A stretch of DNA of 64,000 nt, from positions 62,001 to 126,000 of the forward strand of contig DAINXV010000001.1 of NCBI GenBank assembly GCA_036749735.1, given 5' to 3'. The notes under the pieces were generated by a model, which ran no database searches, was not told the DNA's origin, and worked only from the letters and a program-made list of their open reading frames with translations. Source of the stretch: Lawsonella sp012842085 (GTDB lineage: Bacteria; Actinomycetota; Actinomycetes; Mycobacteriales; Mycobacteriaceae). This document shows positions 9,074-18,054 of this stretch, one piece after another. The position numbers and the translations under genes were made by a program. The number at the start of each line of letters is the position of its first letter. Position 1 is the first letter of the stretch.

Positions 9074-10081
9074 ATGAAGCACATTTCGGTTATTTCCACT
9101 GGTGGAACAATTGCGAGCACGCAAGGCGAACACGGTGCGGTGCCGACGCTATCTGCTGACAAAGTTCTCGATATGACGGCAGTTGACGACGCTCATAAAA
9201 TCCAGGTGCGTTCACTACTGTCGAAAGATTCTTCAGCTCTCACTTTGGCTGATGTGGAATTGATACAGGATTGTGTCGAGCAGGAGCTGAAAAAGGAACC
9301 AGCCGGGATAGTGTTGCTGCATGGCACCGATACGCTCGAGTCGACTGCACTGTGGTTAACTCTCACATCCAGCGCCCGGGCAGCAAATTGTCCCGTCATT
9401 ATTACTGGTGCAATTAAAACAGCCGATGCAGCAACACCTGACGGTCCCAGAAATATTGCGGGAGCGCTTTCCCTGATTGCGGAGCATGCCCGCGGAGAGA
9501 AAAATCTGGCTGGGGTGTCTGTGTTTTTCGACGGAATTTTATGGGATCCATGGGGGTTGACGAAGGTCTCTACCGAAAAAGAGGCGGCTTTCCACGCTCC
9601 CCGTAAATTCTCTTCGGCGAATGCGCCTTATGTTCCTTTGTCTTTACCGCTGCGGCCTCTCCCCTCTTTAACCATGGATACGGCTCCCCTAGTACCGATT
9701 GTCACGGTTGATGTAGACGACCCTGGTTTTAGCCTGGAGGCGACGGTTCGGGAGCTTGCTGCGACACGAGCCGGCAAGACAGATGCGGTAATTCTTTGCG
9801 GCTTGGGAAGCGGAAACCTCCCTCCTCGTTTTACAGAAAAAGTGTTAGCTCTTAAAAAGGAGTTTCCGCATCTGCTGTGGTTCCTCACAACGAAGGTGCC
9901 TGAGGGAACAGTCGCTACCAGTTATGGCCATTTTGGGGGTGGCGCCCACCTCTCCCAAGAGGGAGTTGTGTTGGGTGGCGTTTTAAAGGTTGCCCAGCTG
10001 CGTCTACTTGTATTAGCACTCATCTCGGCGGGTTATCCTCGAGAAAAGATCGAAGCGCTACTTACTACGGCTAGTCTTTAA
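9074..10081 (+). CDS. ansA: L-asparaginase
   Basis: Asparaginase of 335 residues that hydrolyses asparagine to aspartate and ammonia. The first catalytic Thr is in VISTGGTIAS and the second Thr-Asp pair in LLHGTDTLES. GAIKTADAATPDGPRN carries the conserved Asp/Arg region, and the C-terminal domain has the YGHFGGGAHL loop. The N terminus has no signal peptide, so a cytoplasmic location is likely. Mycobacteria have ansA at the same place (Rv1538c) beside dinX and lspA. The gene is divergent from the lipoprotein gene (174 bp between starts) and ends 11 bp inside dinB, tail to tail. Confidence 0.93.
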   Translation: MKHISVISTGGTIASTQGEHGAVPTLSADKVLDMTAVDDAHKIQVRSLLSKDSSALTLADVELIQDCVEQELKKEPAGIVLLHGTDTLESTALWLTLTSSARAANCPVIITGAIKTADAATPDGPRNIAGALSLIAEHARGEKNLAGVSVFFDGILWDPWGLTKVSTEKEAAFHAPRKFSSANAPYVPLSLPLRPLPSLTMDTAPLVPIVTVDVDDPGFSLEATVRELAATRAGKTDAVILCGLGSGNLPPRFTEKVLALKKEFPHLLWFLTTKVPEGTVATSYGHFGGGAHLSQEGVVLGGVLKVAQLRLLVLALISAGYPREKIEALLTTASL

Positions 10082-11495
10082 CATCGATCTCGTCCGCCGG
10101 CCAGTCAAGACTGTCCAAAGGATCCGCATGCCGCATTTCTTCATCTTCCGAAAACGTGCGGGAGCGCCCGGGTCCCGTGGAGCGAGTTTCGAAACGAACC
10201 GTCACCTTCCCTCTTCCGGCGCCCTGCACCCACCCATGGCCGTATTCCGGGTGGTGCACATCCATCCCCGGAAGCCACTTGCTATCTTTCTTCAAATGCA
10301 ACCGGGTTCGTTCACTGCCGTATAGGCCTTGCCCACTGGTCTCCAGAAATTCTTGTCCAGTTTCTCGCTCTTCTTCCACCAGCATTTCCCAATCAAGTTC
10401 CGGGAATAGTGACTCTTGGCGAATGTGCGTCAGGCTCGAGAAACCAACCCCCACTAGGCGACATGCCCCAATATCTTCGGGGTCGAGGGCAAGACGGTGC
10501 GCGACCGCTAATAAGGTGCGCAGATCTGTCGTTGCGTAAGGCAATGTACCGGAACGAGAAATAATACTCATGTCCGCCAGTTTCAGTTTCACGGTCACTG
10601 TGCGGGCGGCTCGACCATCATGCAGAAGACGCCGATGGGCATCATCCGCGTTGTTATCGATCGCCTGCAAAATAGTCTTCCTATCCGTGATATCAACTGG
10701 ATAGGTGGATTCCGAACTAATCTGTTTGGCGATTGCTCGCTCTTCTACTGGGCGTTCATCAATTCCGCGAGCTAAATCTCGCAGCTGGAATCCCACTGTT
10801 TTCCCCAAGATACGGGCGGTGTCGCGATCAGACAATTGCGCCAAATCTGCCACCGTCAGAATGTCTTCCTCCGCCAATTTGGCTTCTGCGACTGGGCCCA
10901 CACCCCATAATGTTCGTACCGGTAGCGGATCTAAGATATGCGACATTTGGGACTGCGGAATCACGAAAACTCCATCTGGTTTCGCTAAATCGGAGGCTAT
11001 TTTCGCGTACTGTTTCCCCACCCCAGCCCCAAAAGACACCGTCAACCCCGTTTCTTCTAAAACCGCTTCGCGAATCTTTTCGCAGTACTCAACCACCTCT
11101 CCGATGGTGGCGTCAATCAGTTCGGCTGGCTCCATGAACGCTTCATCAACAGATAGTTGTTCCACAGTCGAGTTGAAGCGGCGCAGGATCCGAAAAATGC
11201 GGCGGCTGACGGCTCGGTAAACAATACCGCGGGAGGGCACCACAACTCCACGGGGCTCAATTAATCGTTTTGCTTGGTGCATAGGCATAGCGGAATGGCA
11301 GCCAAATTCGCGTGCCTCATAACTAGCACCAGCCACCACTCCGCGACCGGAGCGTCCTCCCACCAGGACCGGTCTCCCCCGCAACGTTGGTCGAGTGAGT
11401 TGTTCCACCGAACTGAAAAAGGCATCCATATCGCAATGCAATACCCAGCGATGCTGGAATTCTTGGGGATCCAGTTCACGCCGGAATTCGTCCAT
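10071..11495 (-). CDS. dinB: Y-family DNA polymerase IV
   Basis: Translesion polymerase of 474 residues. LHCDMDAFFSSVEQ holds the first catalytic aspartates and QLSVDEAFME the second acidic pair. A little-finger domain follows, then a C-terminal extension of about 100 residues beginning LYGSERTRLHLKKDSKWLPG, similar to mycobacterial DinX (Rv1537). The start at 11495 (MDEFRRELDP) has an AAAAGG ribosome site. The open frame continues upstream to 11960 but would run across the divergent HdeD-like gene and has no protein-like sequence, so that extension is rejected. No obvious LexA box was found in the 181 bp upstream. Confidence 0.93.
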   Translation of the reverse strand: MDEFRRELDPQEFQHRWVLHCDMDAFFSSVEQLTRPTLRGRPVLVGGRSGRGVVAGASYEAREFGCHSAMPMHQAKRLIEPRGVVVPSRGIVYRAVSRRIFRILRRFNSTVEQLSVDEAFMEPAELIDATIGEVVEYCEKIREAVLEETGLTVSFGAGVGKQYAKIASDLAKPDGVFVIPQSQMSHILDPLPVRTLWGVGPVAEAKLAEEDILTVADLAQLSDRDTARILGKTVGFQLRDLARGIDERPVEERAIAKQISSESTYPVDITDRKTILQAIDNNADDAHRRLLHDGRAARTVTVKLKLADMSIISRSGTLPYATTDLRTLLAVAHRLALDPEDIGACRLVGVGFSSLTHIRQESLFPELDWEMLVEEERETGQEFLETSGQGLYGSERTRLHLKKDSKWLPGMDVHHPEYGHGWVQGAGRGKVTVRFETRSTGPGRSRTFSEDEEMRHADPLDSLDWPADEIDVKD

Positions 11496-11676
11496 GGATA
11501 AGCCTTTTTCTGTCACATATGCAGTGTATGTGAGTGACCACCAAAAAACATTCGGGAAGAAAACTGCGGTGTTATGTGTTGAGAATAGTGAAAACCGTTG
11601 CCGTGGACTTATTAGGCTGAATATTACGAGCACGGGGTTAAATGACCACATTCCAAAAAGATGGGATTGATGAAAA

Positions 11677-12255
11677 ATGGATTTTTTTGAAAAACTTGGC
11701 CGCATGCTGTGGCGCGCTTGGCTCATCATCGGCATCATAGCCGTTGTTTTTGGCATCGCAGCAGTAGCTTGGCCGGACGGAACCGTCGAAGTGATCACCC
11801 GTCTTTTTGCGGTAGCAATTATCCTGGGAGCTATCGGTATCGCAGGTCTTTCCTGGCTTACTAAAGGTGTGTCACCGGTGTGGGGGGTCGGTATCTTCTT
11901 TGCCGTCATCGGACTAATTATCGGTATTTCGGCACTTGCCAACCCCGGCACGTTCAGCATCGTCCTCGCAGTTATCTTCGGCCTAGTCGCCCTGTTCTCC
12001 GGTATCGGGAATGTTGGTGCCGGCGGAGTTAGTGCCGTGGCAGGTGTCGGCTGGCCAATACTGCTCAGCGGCGTCGTTCAAATTATTTTAGGTGTCATGC
12101 TGCTGGCTAGCCCCTTCACTTCTCTGCTAGCGGTCACCTGGGCAGTCGGTACCATTGCCATCATTCTGGGTGCAACCATGCTGGTTAGCGGCCTCTTGAT
12201 CCGCAAGACGCTTCGCGCAGCTGGCGAAGAAGTTGGACTGCTCAGCAAGAGCTAA
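11677..12255 (+). CDS. HdeD-like (DUF308) membrane protein
   Basis: Small integral membrane protein of 192 residues with about six hydrophobic segments in paired repeats, as in the HdeD/DUF308 family (LFAVAIILGAIGIAGLSWL and similar blocks). E. coli HdeD is linked to acid resistance, but the role in actinobacteria is unknown. The gene stands alone: it is divergent from dinB and convergent with ileS, with a strong shared terminator after it. The C-terminal tail (GLLIRKTLRAAGEEVGLLSKS) is cytoplasmic-like and charged. Start ATG at 11677 has GGGA about ten bases upstream. The family call rests on hydrophobic pattern and length. Confidence 0.75.
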   Translation: MDFFEKLGRMLWRAWLIIGIIAVVFGIAAVAWPDGTVEVITRLFAVAIILGAIGIAGLSWLTKGVSPVWGVGIFFAVIGLIIGISALANPGTFSIVLAVIFGLVALFSGIGNVGAGGVSAVAGVGWPILLSGVVQIILGVMLLASPFTSLLAVTWAVGTIAIILGATMLVSGLLIRKTLRAAGEEVGLLSKS

Positions 12256-12284
12256 ACGGCAACTTGACTAACAAATAAAGAACT

Positions 12285-12324
12285 AAAAAGTGGGCGCGAA
12301 TTTTTTGTTCGCGCCCACTTTTTT
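12285..12324. terminator. Bidirectional intrinsic terminator
   Basis: Nearly perfect hairpin AGTGGGCGCGAA / TTCGCGCCCACT with a 7-base loop, flanked by A5 on the left and T6 on the right. It therefore reads as an intrinsic terminator from both strands, serving the convergent HdeD-like gene (+) and ileS (-). Confidence 0.92.
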
Positions 12325-12332
12325 ATGAACTT

Positions 12333-15300
12333 TTATGCTTTCTGGAGCTTGCCTGTCACTCCGTCACCCAATTCGAGTTCTCCGCCTTCTTCCGGAGAAA
12401 CAATATTGAGTTCAACCGCAAGCACTTCCCCAGCAATCAAATCGTGATGCTGCTGCGCCCACGATTGCTTGTCTTCAGGAACGCCCAAAGTAAGGACGAT
12501 ACGATCGCTTACTGCAAGCCCTGCTTGGCGGCGTGCATCCTGAATTTCGCGGATCCGGTCTTTTGCCCAACCTTCCGATTCAAGATCCTCATTGAGGGTG
12601 AGATCCAACACTACTAATCCGCGGCCACCCGGCAACTCTGTCGTCGATTCCGGTTCTTTAGCCACTAGCCGCTGCGAATACTCATCGGGATTCAGTAGTA
12701 CACCGCCAACTGTTGCGGTGCCATCGTCATGAACAACGTAGTCCCCAGCCTTGGATGCCTTAATGGCCTTCTGGACATCAGCTTTCAGCCGTGGTGCTGC
12801 GACCCGGGCATTGACCTGCAGCTGGAACTCACCGTATTGGGCGACATCTTCGGTGAGGTGAACGGTTCGCACGTTCACTTCATCGGCAATAATTCCACTG
12901 AAGGGTTCCAAAGCCTCCACCTGTGGTGCCGCGACAGTCGCGGAGGTGAGCGGTAAACGTACCCGCAGCTTATGGCTCTTGCGGATGGAGGACAGAGCCG
13001 AGCACACTTCCCGCACTCGATCCATTGCATCCACCAGCTCGGCGTCGTGTGGCAGTTCATCGGATTCTGGCCAGTTCGCCAAATGCACCGACTCTTCACC
13101 AGTGAGACCACGCCACATAGCTTCAGTGGCGAAAGGCAGCAAGGGGGCGGCTAGACGTGCAGTCACCTCGAGCACTGTGTACAGAGTGTCAAAAGCGTCT
13201 TTGGAGTCCGAACCGGTCTCTTCGCCTGCCCAGAAACGTGGACGTGAACGTCGCACATACCAATTGGTGAGAGCATCAACAAACAGTCGAATGGTTTCAC
13301 AGGCTCCCGCGATATCGGTGTTGAGCATCTGTTCTGTTAAAGTGTCGCGGGTTTCTGCGAGTTTCGCGAGAATATAGCGATCCAACACGTTGGTGCTATC
13401 GGTACGCCAGGTTGCTTCCTCCGCTGCGTACATTTGGAAGAAGCTGTAGGCGTTCCAGAACGGTAGTAGTGCCTGCCGTACTCCATCGCGAATGCCCTGC
13501 TCCGTAACCATGAGGTTGCCGCCGCGCAGGATTGGTGACGACATGAGGAACCAGCGCATGGCATCGGAGCCGTCACGATCGAACACTTCGTTCACGTTCG
13601 GATAGTTGCCTTTAGATTTGGACATCTTAAGGCCGTCATTACCGAGCACAATGCCGTGTGCTGCCACTGTCTTATAGGAGGGCTTATCGAAAAGCGCAGT
13701 GGCTAGCACGTGGAGGGTGTAGAACCAACCGCGAGTTTGGCCAATGTACTCGACAATAAAGTCACCCGGGTAGTGGGATTCAAACCATTCTTTGTTTTCG
13801 AATGGGTAATGAACTTGGGCAAACGGCATGGATCCAGATTCGAACCAGCAGTCCAACACTTCGGGGACGCGGCGCATCATCGATTTGCCGGTGGGGTCAT
13901 CCGGGTTGGGACGTACCAGCTGGTCAATAGCTGGGCGATGGAGGTTATCTGGACGTACCCCAAAGTCTCGTTCCATTTCATCCAACGAACCATAAACATC
14001 AATGCGAGGATATTTGGGATCGTCCGACTCCCACACTGGGATGGGAGCTCCCCAGTACCGGTTGCGGGAAATGTTCCAATCGCGGGCGTTTTCCAACCAT
14101 TTACCGAATTGGCCGTCCCGAATATGGTCGGGGATCCAATTTATTTCTTTATGGTTGAGTTCCACCATGCGGTCTCGGAACTTGGTGACTTCCACGAACC
14201 AGCTCGGTAGAGCCATGTAGATGAGTGGCTCCCCGGACCGCCAAGAGTGCGGGTAGGAGTGGTCAATGGTTTCGTGACGCAGTACCCGACCAGCCTTTTT
14301 AAGGTCTTTAATAATTTCGGGGTTGGCGTCGAAAACTAATAGCCCTTCGTATGGCGGCACCTCTGCAGTAAATTTGCCGTCCATATCAACCGGAATGACG
14401 AGGGGAATGTCGTACTTCTTGCACGTATCCATATCCTCTTCACCGAAGCCGGGAGCCTGGTGGACAACACCAGTACCGGAATCCATGGTGACGTAATCTG
14501 CAGTCAGCACCTGGAAACTATTGGGGTTATCGACAAAGAAGTCGAAGGCGGGAGTGTATTTGATTCCAGCGAGTTTATCGCCAGTGGTTTCTGCCAAAAT
14601 TTCTGGGTTTTTGCCGAGCTCACGCTGATACTCCGGCATGCGGGCAGCCGCAAGCACTATCGACTTCCCTTGCAGTTCTGCTGGTGCTTTCTCGCCCGCG
14701 ACCTTCACGACGACGTACTTCTCTTCCGGATGCACGGCGATGGAGAGGTTGGACGGAAGTGTCCACGGCGTAGTCGTCCAGATGATGGCCGTAGCACCGT
14801 CGAAGGGGGCTCCAGCGAGTTCGTGGTTTTCAGGGACCTGGAGAGGCATGGTGATGGTGACGGCGGGGTCTTGCCGCATACGGTAGGCGTCATCCAGGTG
14901 GGTTTCTTGGTTGGAAAGTGGGGTGTGTTCTGCCCATGAGTACGGCAGGACGCGGAAGCCCTTGTAAATGAGACCTTTATCGTAGAGGGTTTTGAACGCC
15001 CAGAGGACCGACTCCATGAAGTCGAGGTCAAGTGTTTTGTAGTCGTTTTCGAAATCTACCCAACGACCTTGGCGGGTGACGTATTCTTCCCACTCTTTGG
15101 TGTAGCGAAGGACGGAAGTTCTACAGAAACTGTTGAACTCGGTAAGACCCATGTCGTCGATTTCGCCACGGTTAGTAATGCCGAGCTGTTTTTCAGCTTC
15201 CAGTTCGGCGGGTAGCCCGTGGGTGTCCCACCCGAAACGCCGCTCCACTTTGTAGCCGAGCATGGTGCGGAAACGGGGCACAACGTCCTTGACGTAACCG

Positions 15301-15557
15301 GTCAAAAGGTGACCATAGTGAGGAAGCCCGTTGGCGAAGGGAGGCCCATCGTAAAACACGTATTCTTCCGCCTCGTCACGTTGGGAAACGGACTTGCGGA
15401 AAGTGTCGTGCTCCTCCCAGTATTGAAGAACTTCCTGTTCGAGTTCAGGAAATGAAGGGCTGGAAATGGGGCGTCCAGCGGTCATACTGACTTTTGGATA
15501 AACGGCACCGACTGTGGTGCTCTTCAGATCATTATTATGTTGCGGATCTGTGCCCAT
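12333..15557 (-). CDS. ileS: Isoleucyl-tRNA synthetase
   Basis: Class I aminoacyl-tRNA synthetase of 1074 residues that charges tRNA-Ile. The HIGH-type motif is in PPFANGLPHYGHLL and the KMSKS motif in GLKMSKSKGNYPN. The large insertion between them is the CP1 editing domain that clears mischarged valine. The long anticodon-binding and C-terminal region is of the eukaryote-like IleS2 type found in mycobacteria. The start at 15557 is preferred over the internal Met at 15485, because the AVYPKVS stretch aligns with the N terminus of mycobacterial IleS and because the T-box leader places its Shine-Dalgarno sequence just before 15557. Expression should rise when uncharged tRNA-Ile accumulates. 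Confidence 0.97.
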   Translation of the reverse strand: MGTDPQHNNDLKSTTVGAVYPKVSMTAGRPISSPSFPELEQEVLQYWEEHDTFRKSVSQRDEAEEYVFYDGPPFANGLPHYGHLLTGYVKDVVPRFRTMLGYKVERRFGWDTHGLPAELEAEKQLGITNRGEIDDMGLTEFNSFCRTSVLRYTKEWEEYVTRQGRWVDFENDYKTLDLDFMESVLWAFKTLYDKGLIYKGFRVLPYSWAEHTPLSNQETHLDDAYRMRQDPAVTITMPLQVPENHELAGAPFDGATAIIWTTTPWTLPSNLSIAVHPEEKYVVVKVAGEKAPAELQGKSIVLAAARMPEYQRELGKNPEILAETTGDKLAGIKYTPAFDFFVDNPNSFQVLTADYVTMDSGTGVVHQAPGFGEEDMDTCKKYDIPLVIPVDMDGKFTAEVPPYEGLLVFDANPEIIKDLKKAGRVLRHETIDHSYPHSWRSGEPLIYMALPSWFVEVTKFRDRMVELNHKEINWIPDHIRDGQFGKWLENARDWNISRNRYWGAPIPVWESDDPKYPRIDVYGSLDEMERDFGVRPDNLHRPAIDQLVRPNPDDPTGKSMMRRVPEVLDCWFESGSMPFAQVHYPFENKEWFESHYPGDFIVEYIGQTRGWFYTLHVLATALFDKPSYKTVAAHGIVLGNDGLKMSKSKGNYPNVNEVFDRDGSDAMRWFLMSSPILRGGNLMVTEQGIRDGVRQALLPFWNAYSFFQMYAAEEATWRTDSTNVLDRYILAKLAETRDTLTEQMLNTDIAGACETIRLFVDALTNWYVRRSRPRFWAGEETGSDSKDAFDTLYTVLEVTARLAAPLLPFATEAMWRGLTGEESVHLANWPESDELPHDAELVDAMDRVREVCSALSSIRKSHKLRVRLPLTSATVAAPQVEALEPFSGIIADEVNVRTVHLTEDVAQYGEFQLQVNARVAAPRLKADVQKAIKASKAGDYVVHDDGTATVGGVLLNPDEYSQRLVAKEPESTTELPGGRGLVVLDLTLNEDLESEGWAKDRIREIQDARRQAGLAVSDRIVLTLGVPEDKQSWAQQHHDLIAGEVLAVELNIVSPEEGGELELGDGVTGKLQKA

Positions 15558-15562
15558 GGAAG

Positions 15563-15763
15563 GCCTGCTCCTCGTCTATAAAACCCAATAGTTTAATGCA
15601 GTACGGGGACGAGGCGTGGCTCCGCGGTACCACCCCGTTTGGTTGTGTGCACAACCCTCTTATAACAGCTATGTCGGGCTTACCCGTCCGGTTCTACTGG
15701 GCTGCGACCGCAGCTGTTCTTCCGGAGACTCCCCGGTGATAGCCGGTTCAACGTCAGGTCTTT
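15563..15763 (-). promoter_or_regulatory. T-box riboswitch (ileS leader, translational type)
   Basis: On the minus strand the leader contains GGCTATCACCGGGGAG, with the isoleucine specifier codon ATC at 15738-15740, in an ultrashort Stem I. Downstream is the T-box core GGGGTGGTACCGCGGA at 15621-15637, whose TGGT is expected to pair with the ACCA end of uncharged tRNA. The Shine-Dalgarno region GACGAGGAG (15568-15576) is complementary over seven bases to CCTCGTC, encoded at 15608-15614, so it can be sequestered. There is no terminator T-run. This matches the known actinobacterial ileS T-boxes that act on translation initiation. Confidence 0.93.
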
Positions 15764-15818
15764 AGTTTACTTTTTCTTCTTCGAAAAGACGAACTCACTT
15801 TGTCGTACGCAGGATTAT

Positions 15819-16082
15819 CTAATCCTCAATGATTGCATCCTCCGCTGCTTCTTCGGCTGCGTCCTCAGTATCAGCATCGGCGGAATCGTCTGTACCCTCT
15901 GCTGGCTCTTCCTCGGAGGCGTTCTTGGATTTGCGATGTTTAACAATGTCAACGATCAGGAAAATGAAACCCAGCACGCAGACACCAATGCAAGCCCAGG
16001 CAAGTGGCAGAATTCCCGTGGCTAAGGCTGCGATTAGTAGTGCGAGGCCAAGAACGGTGCATATGAGGGCAAGAATGAGCAT
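15819..16082 (-). CDS. Small membrane protein with acidic tail (Rv2144c-like)
   Basis: Protein of 87 residues. Two predicted transmembrane helices span roughly residues 1-20 and 25-48, followed by a short basic stretch KHRKSK and a very acidic Glu/Asp/Ala tail. Start ATG at 16082 has AGGA six bases upstream; a longer TTG start at 16130 is possible but has no ribosome site. Its place just downstream of wag31 matches the small transmembrane protein Rv2144c of M. tuberculosis, and the homology is inferred from position and topology. Function unknown. It is separated from wag31 by a terminator hairpin, so it may be made by read-through or from its own promoter. Confidence 0.65.
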   Translation of the reverse strand: MLILALICTVLGLALLIAALATGILPLAWACIGVCVLGFIFLIVDIVKHRKSKNASEEEPAEGTDDSADADTEDAAEEAAEDAIIED

Positions 16083-16140
16083 AAACAATCCTAACGGCGA
16101 AGAATTTGCGTTAGTTCGAGTGTATCGCAAATTAAGTAAA

Positions 16141-16178
16141 CGGCGCCGGGATGGCTTCGGAAGCCATCCTGGCGCCGC
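16141..16178 (-). terminator. Hairpin terminator after wag31
   Basis: Long stem CGGCGCC-GGATGGCTT / AAGCCATCC-GGCGCCG with one mismatch and a very short loop. On the minus strand it is followed by GTTTACTTAATTT, a weak T-rich tract. It lies between the wag31 stop and the small membrane protein gene, and probably ends or attenuates the division-cluster transcript. Confidence 0.75.
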
Positions 16179-16216
16179 TTATTAACGACTCGAGATTAAA
16201 CGTGAACTAGCAGTAT

Positions 16217-16891
16217 TTAGCCGAAGCTCTCCCCCACATTGGAACCACGCAGGTCTTCTAGCTGGCCTTCGAGTAGCTCTTGGAGACGGCTGCGGTACTG
16301 ACGTTCGAAGGTACGCAGTTGGTCGATTCGACCTTCCAGAACAGAACGTTGCTGGTTGATGGTTTCCATAAGAGTAGTGTGCTTCTGCACAGCCTCTTCT
16401 TCCATCGCCTTGATGTTGCTTTCGGTCTCTGCCATACGCCGTTCGGAAGTTTCCGTGGCTTCAGTAACGAGCCGGTCTGCCTCACTGTGGGCGCTGGCGA
16501 GTAATTCGTCTGCTTCTTGACGTGCTTCGCTGGTAAGGCGGTCTGCCATTTCTTGAGCAAGACCAAGAATGTGAGCTGCCTTGAGGTTAACTTCGTTGTC
16601 GACAGGGCCGCTAGAGGTTTTCTGTTCAGGTGCTGGCGCAGCTTCGGGAGCGACAGCAGCCTTATCAACAGCAGCCCGAGCACGTTCGACCTCTGCATGA
16701 GCGTCCTCAAGCTCATTGTTCAGCTCAGCGACACGCTGTTCCAAGTCGTCCTTTTCCTCGAGAACGCGACTGAGCTCAGCTTCAACGAGGTCGAGGAACT
16801 GGTCGACCTCTTCTTCGTTGTAGCCGCGTTTGCCGATTGGAGGCCGGCTGAACGCAACATTGTGTACGTCTGCTGGGGTTAGCGTTACCAT
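16217..16891 (-). CDS. wag31: DivIVA homologue Wag31, polar growth scaffold
   Basis: Coiled-coil protein of 224 residues that gathers at cell poles and directs tip growth in Mycobacteriales. The N-terminal lipid-binding DivIVA domain begins MVTLTPADVHNVAFSRPPIG, with KRGYNEEEVDQFLD, followed by a coiled coil (about 30-75), an Ala/Pro-rich linker (about 75-105) and a second long coiled coil to the C terminus. The start at 16891 has GGGAG seven bases upstream; a longer frame to 16927 is not conserved. It lies downstream of yggT with a 239 bp gap, which probably holds its own promoter. The mycobacterial protein is phosphorylated by PknA in the linker region. Confidence 0.95.
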   Translation of the reverse strand: MVTLTPADVHNVAFSRPPIGKRGYNEEEVDQFLDLVEAELSRVLEEKDDLEQRVAELNNELEDAHAEVERARAAVDKAAVAPEAAPAPEQKTSSGPVDNEVNLKAAHILGLAQEMADRLTSEARQEADELLASAHSEADRLVTEATETSERRMAETESNIKAMEEEAVQKHTTLMETINQQRSVLEGRIDQLRTFERQYRSRLQELLEGQLEDLRGSNVGESFG

Positions 16892-17130
16892 GGGAACTCT
16901 CCCTCTAGTGTTTCCAGTTATAAGCACGCAAGCTTATCTAGTTACTCTATTCACGTATTCTCACGAGTCACATGAGTTTACACCTTAATATTGCCATACT
17001 ATAACGATTGAGTGGCAAATACCTTACGGGTAGCGACAAAAAGAAGCATTAAAACTAAAATATTTCGCTAAAAGCACCAATTTTATGGATTAATTCAGCT
17101 CTGTTTCCTCGTTTATTATCCTCGTGTTGA

Positions 17131-17448
17131 TTAAAACAGCATTCCGAAAGTGAGTGGCCGGGCTCCCAACACAATGGTTAGCCGAATCAGAATGCTGATT
17201 ATAAAAAATACGATCAGCGGAGAGAAGTCTATCCCGATTCCTCCTACCCCTACCGGGCGCAGCACCTTCCGGATGGGTTTCAGACTCCAATCTGTAGCTC
17301 TAAAAACAACTTCGAGAACGGAGCTAAGTTTGGGGCCGGGTCGCCATGAGCGCCCAAAGGAGAAAATCATTTCTACTACGATGCGAACTAACAACAAAAG
17401 CCAAAGAATGCGCAGCAAGTAGTACAAAATAGTGGCAAAAATAGTCAC
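17131..17448 (-). CDS. YggT family membrane protein
   Basis: Small protein of 105 residues with two hydrophobic blocks: residues about 5-30 (ILYYLLRILWLLLLVRIVVE) and about 75-100 (IDFSPLIVFFIISILIRLTI). Between them are the family features FRATDWSLKPIRKVLRPVG and the GIDFSPL motif. YggT proteins sit between sepF and wag31 in most actinobacteria (Rv2146c in M. tuberculosis) and are linked to envelope assembly or osmotic tolerance; the exact role is unknown. It lies 71 bp after sepF on the same strand. Confidence 0.9.
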   Translation of the reverse strand: MTIFATILYYLLRILWLLLLVRIVVEMIFSFGRSWRPGPKLSSVLEVVFRATDWSLKPIRKVLRPVGVGGIGIDFSPLIVFFIISILIRLTIVLGARPLTFGMLF

Positions 17449-17519
17449 ACTCTTACCTTACTGTCGAACTAGCGATCCCGCACATGCGTAGTTGAATACG
17501 CCTGCGTAGCTTTTGCGGC

Positions 17520-18044
17520 TTAGTGACCGTAGTTGTTTTCGAGCCGCCGACGATCTTCGTCGTTAACAACTGTTTCCGCAGGTGAAAGCAGGAAAACCTT
17601 CCGCGCAATACGCTCCAGCGAACCGTCCATGGCGAACACCAATCCGGACGAAAAGTCGATGAGACGCTGTCCAAGCGCGGTGTCGAGGCGGGACAGATCC
17701 ACGACTACTGGATTGCCTTCCCGGAATCGTTTACCGATAAGTTCGGCTTCTGCGTATGATTTGGGGCTCACAGTTGTTATTTGTTTGGCTTCCCGCGGAG
17801 CGTAGCGACTCGATTCGTCACCGTAACGATCCCGAGAATGCAGGGGTGGCAGCGGTGTGGCTCCAGGGGGATTTCCATAGTCGTCGTATTCTCCCTCTTG
17901 GTAGCCATAATCGGAGTATTTGTCACCGTACCGGTCGCCATATTCTTCCGCATAGCCGGGGTCTTCGACATAGTCGTCTAAATAGTCGTTCTCGTCTGGC
18001 GGGGCCATTCCGAAATATTTTTTAAGGTTGTCAACAAATTTCAT
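17520..18044 (-). CDS. sepF: Cell division protein SepF
   Basis: Membrane anchor of FtsZ, 174 residues. The N-terminal amphipathic helix MKFVDNLKKYFGM binds the membrane. A Gly/Tyr/Asp-rich flexible linker (about 15-75) follows, then the SepF core (about 80-165) with YAEAELIGKRFREGNPVVVD, which dimerises and binds the FtsZ tail. Start at 18044 has GGAGG just upstream; a longer frame to 18104 would bury the membrane helix and is rejected. The cognate FtsZ tail DDIDIPPFMR is present in this window. In actinobacteria without FtsA/ZipA, SepF is the main Z-ring tether. Confidence 0.95.
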   Translation of the reverse strand: MKFVDNLKKYFGMAPPDENDYLDDYVEDPGYAEEYGDRYGDKYSDYGYQEGEYDDYGNPPGATPLPPLHSRDRYGDESSRYAPREAKQITTVSPKSYAEAELIGKRFREGNPVVVDLSRLDTALGQRLIDFSSGLVFAMDGSLERIARKVFLLSPAETVVNDEDRRRLENNYGH

Positions 18045-18054
18045 GGTTCCTCCA

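Noticed and set aside
11496..11960. Open frame extending dinB upstream by 155 codons
   Set aside because: It runs antisense through the start of the HdeD-like gene, has no protein-family resemblance, and the conserved polymerase start with a ribosome site is at 11495.
16991..17018. TTGCCA...TGGCAA inverted repeat upstream of wag31 as an operator
   Set aside because: Only six-base arms with a 16-base spacer in AT-rich sequence; too weak to separate from chance.
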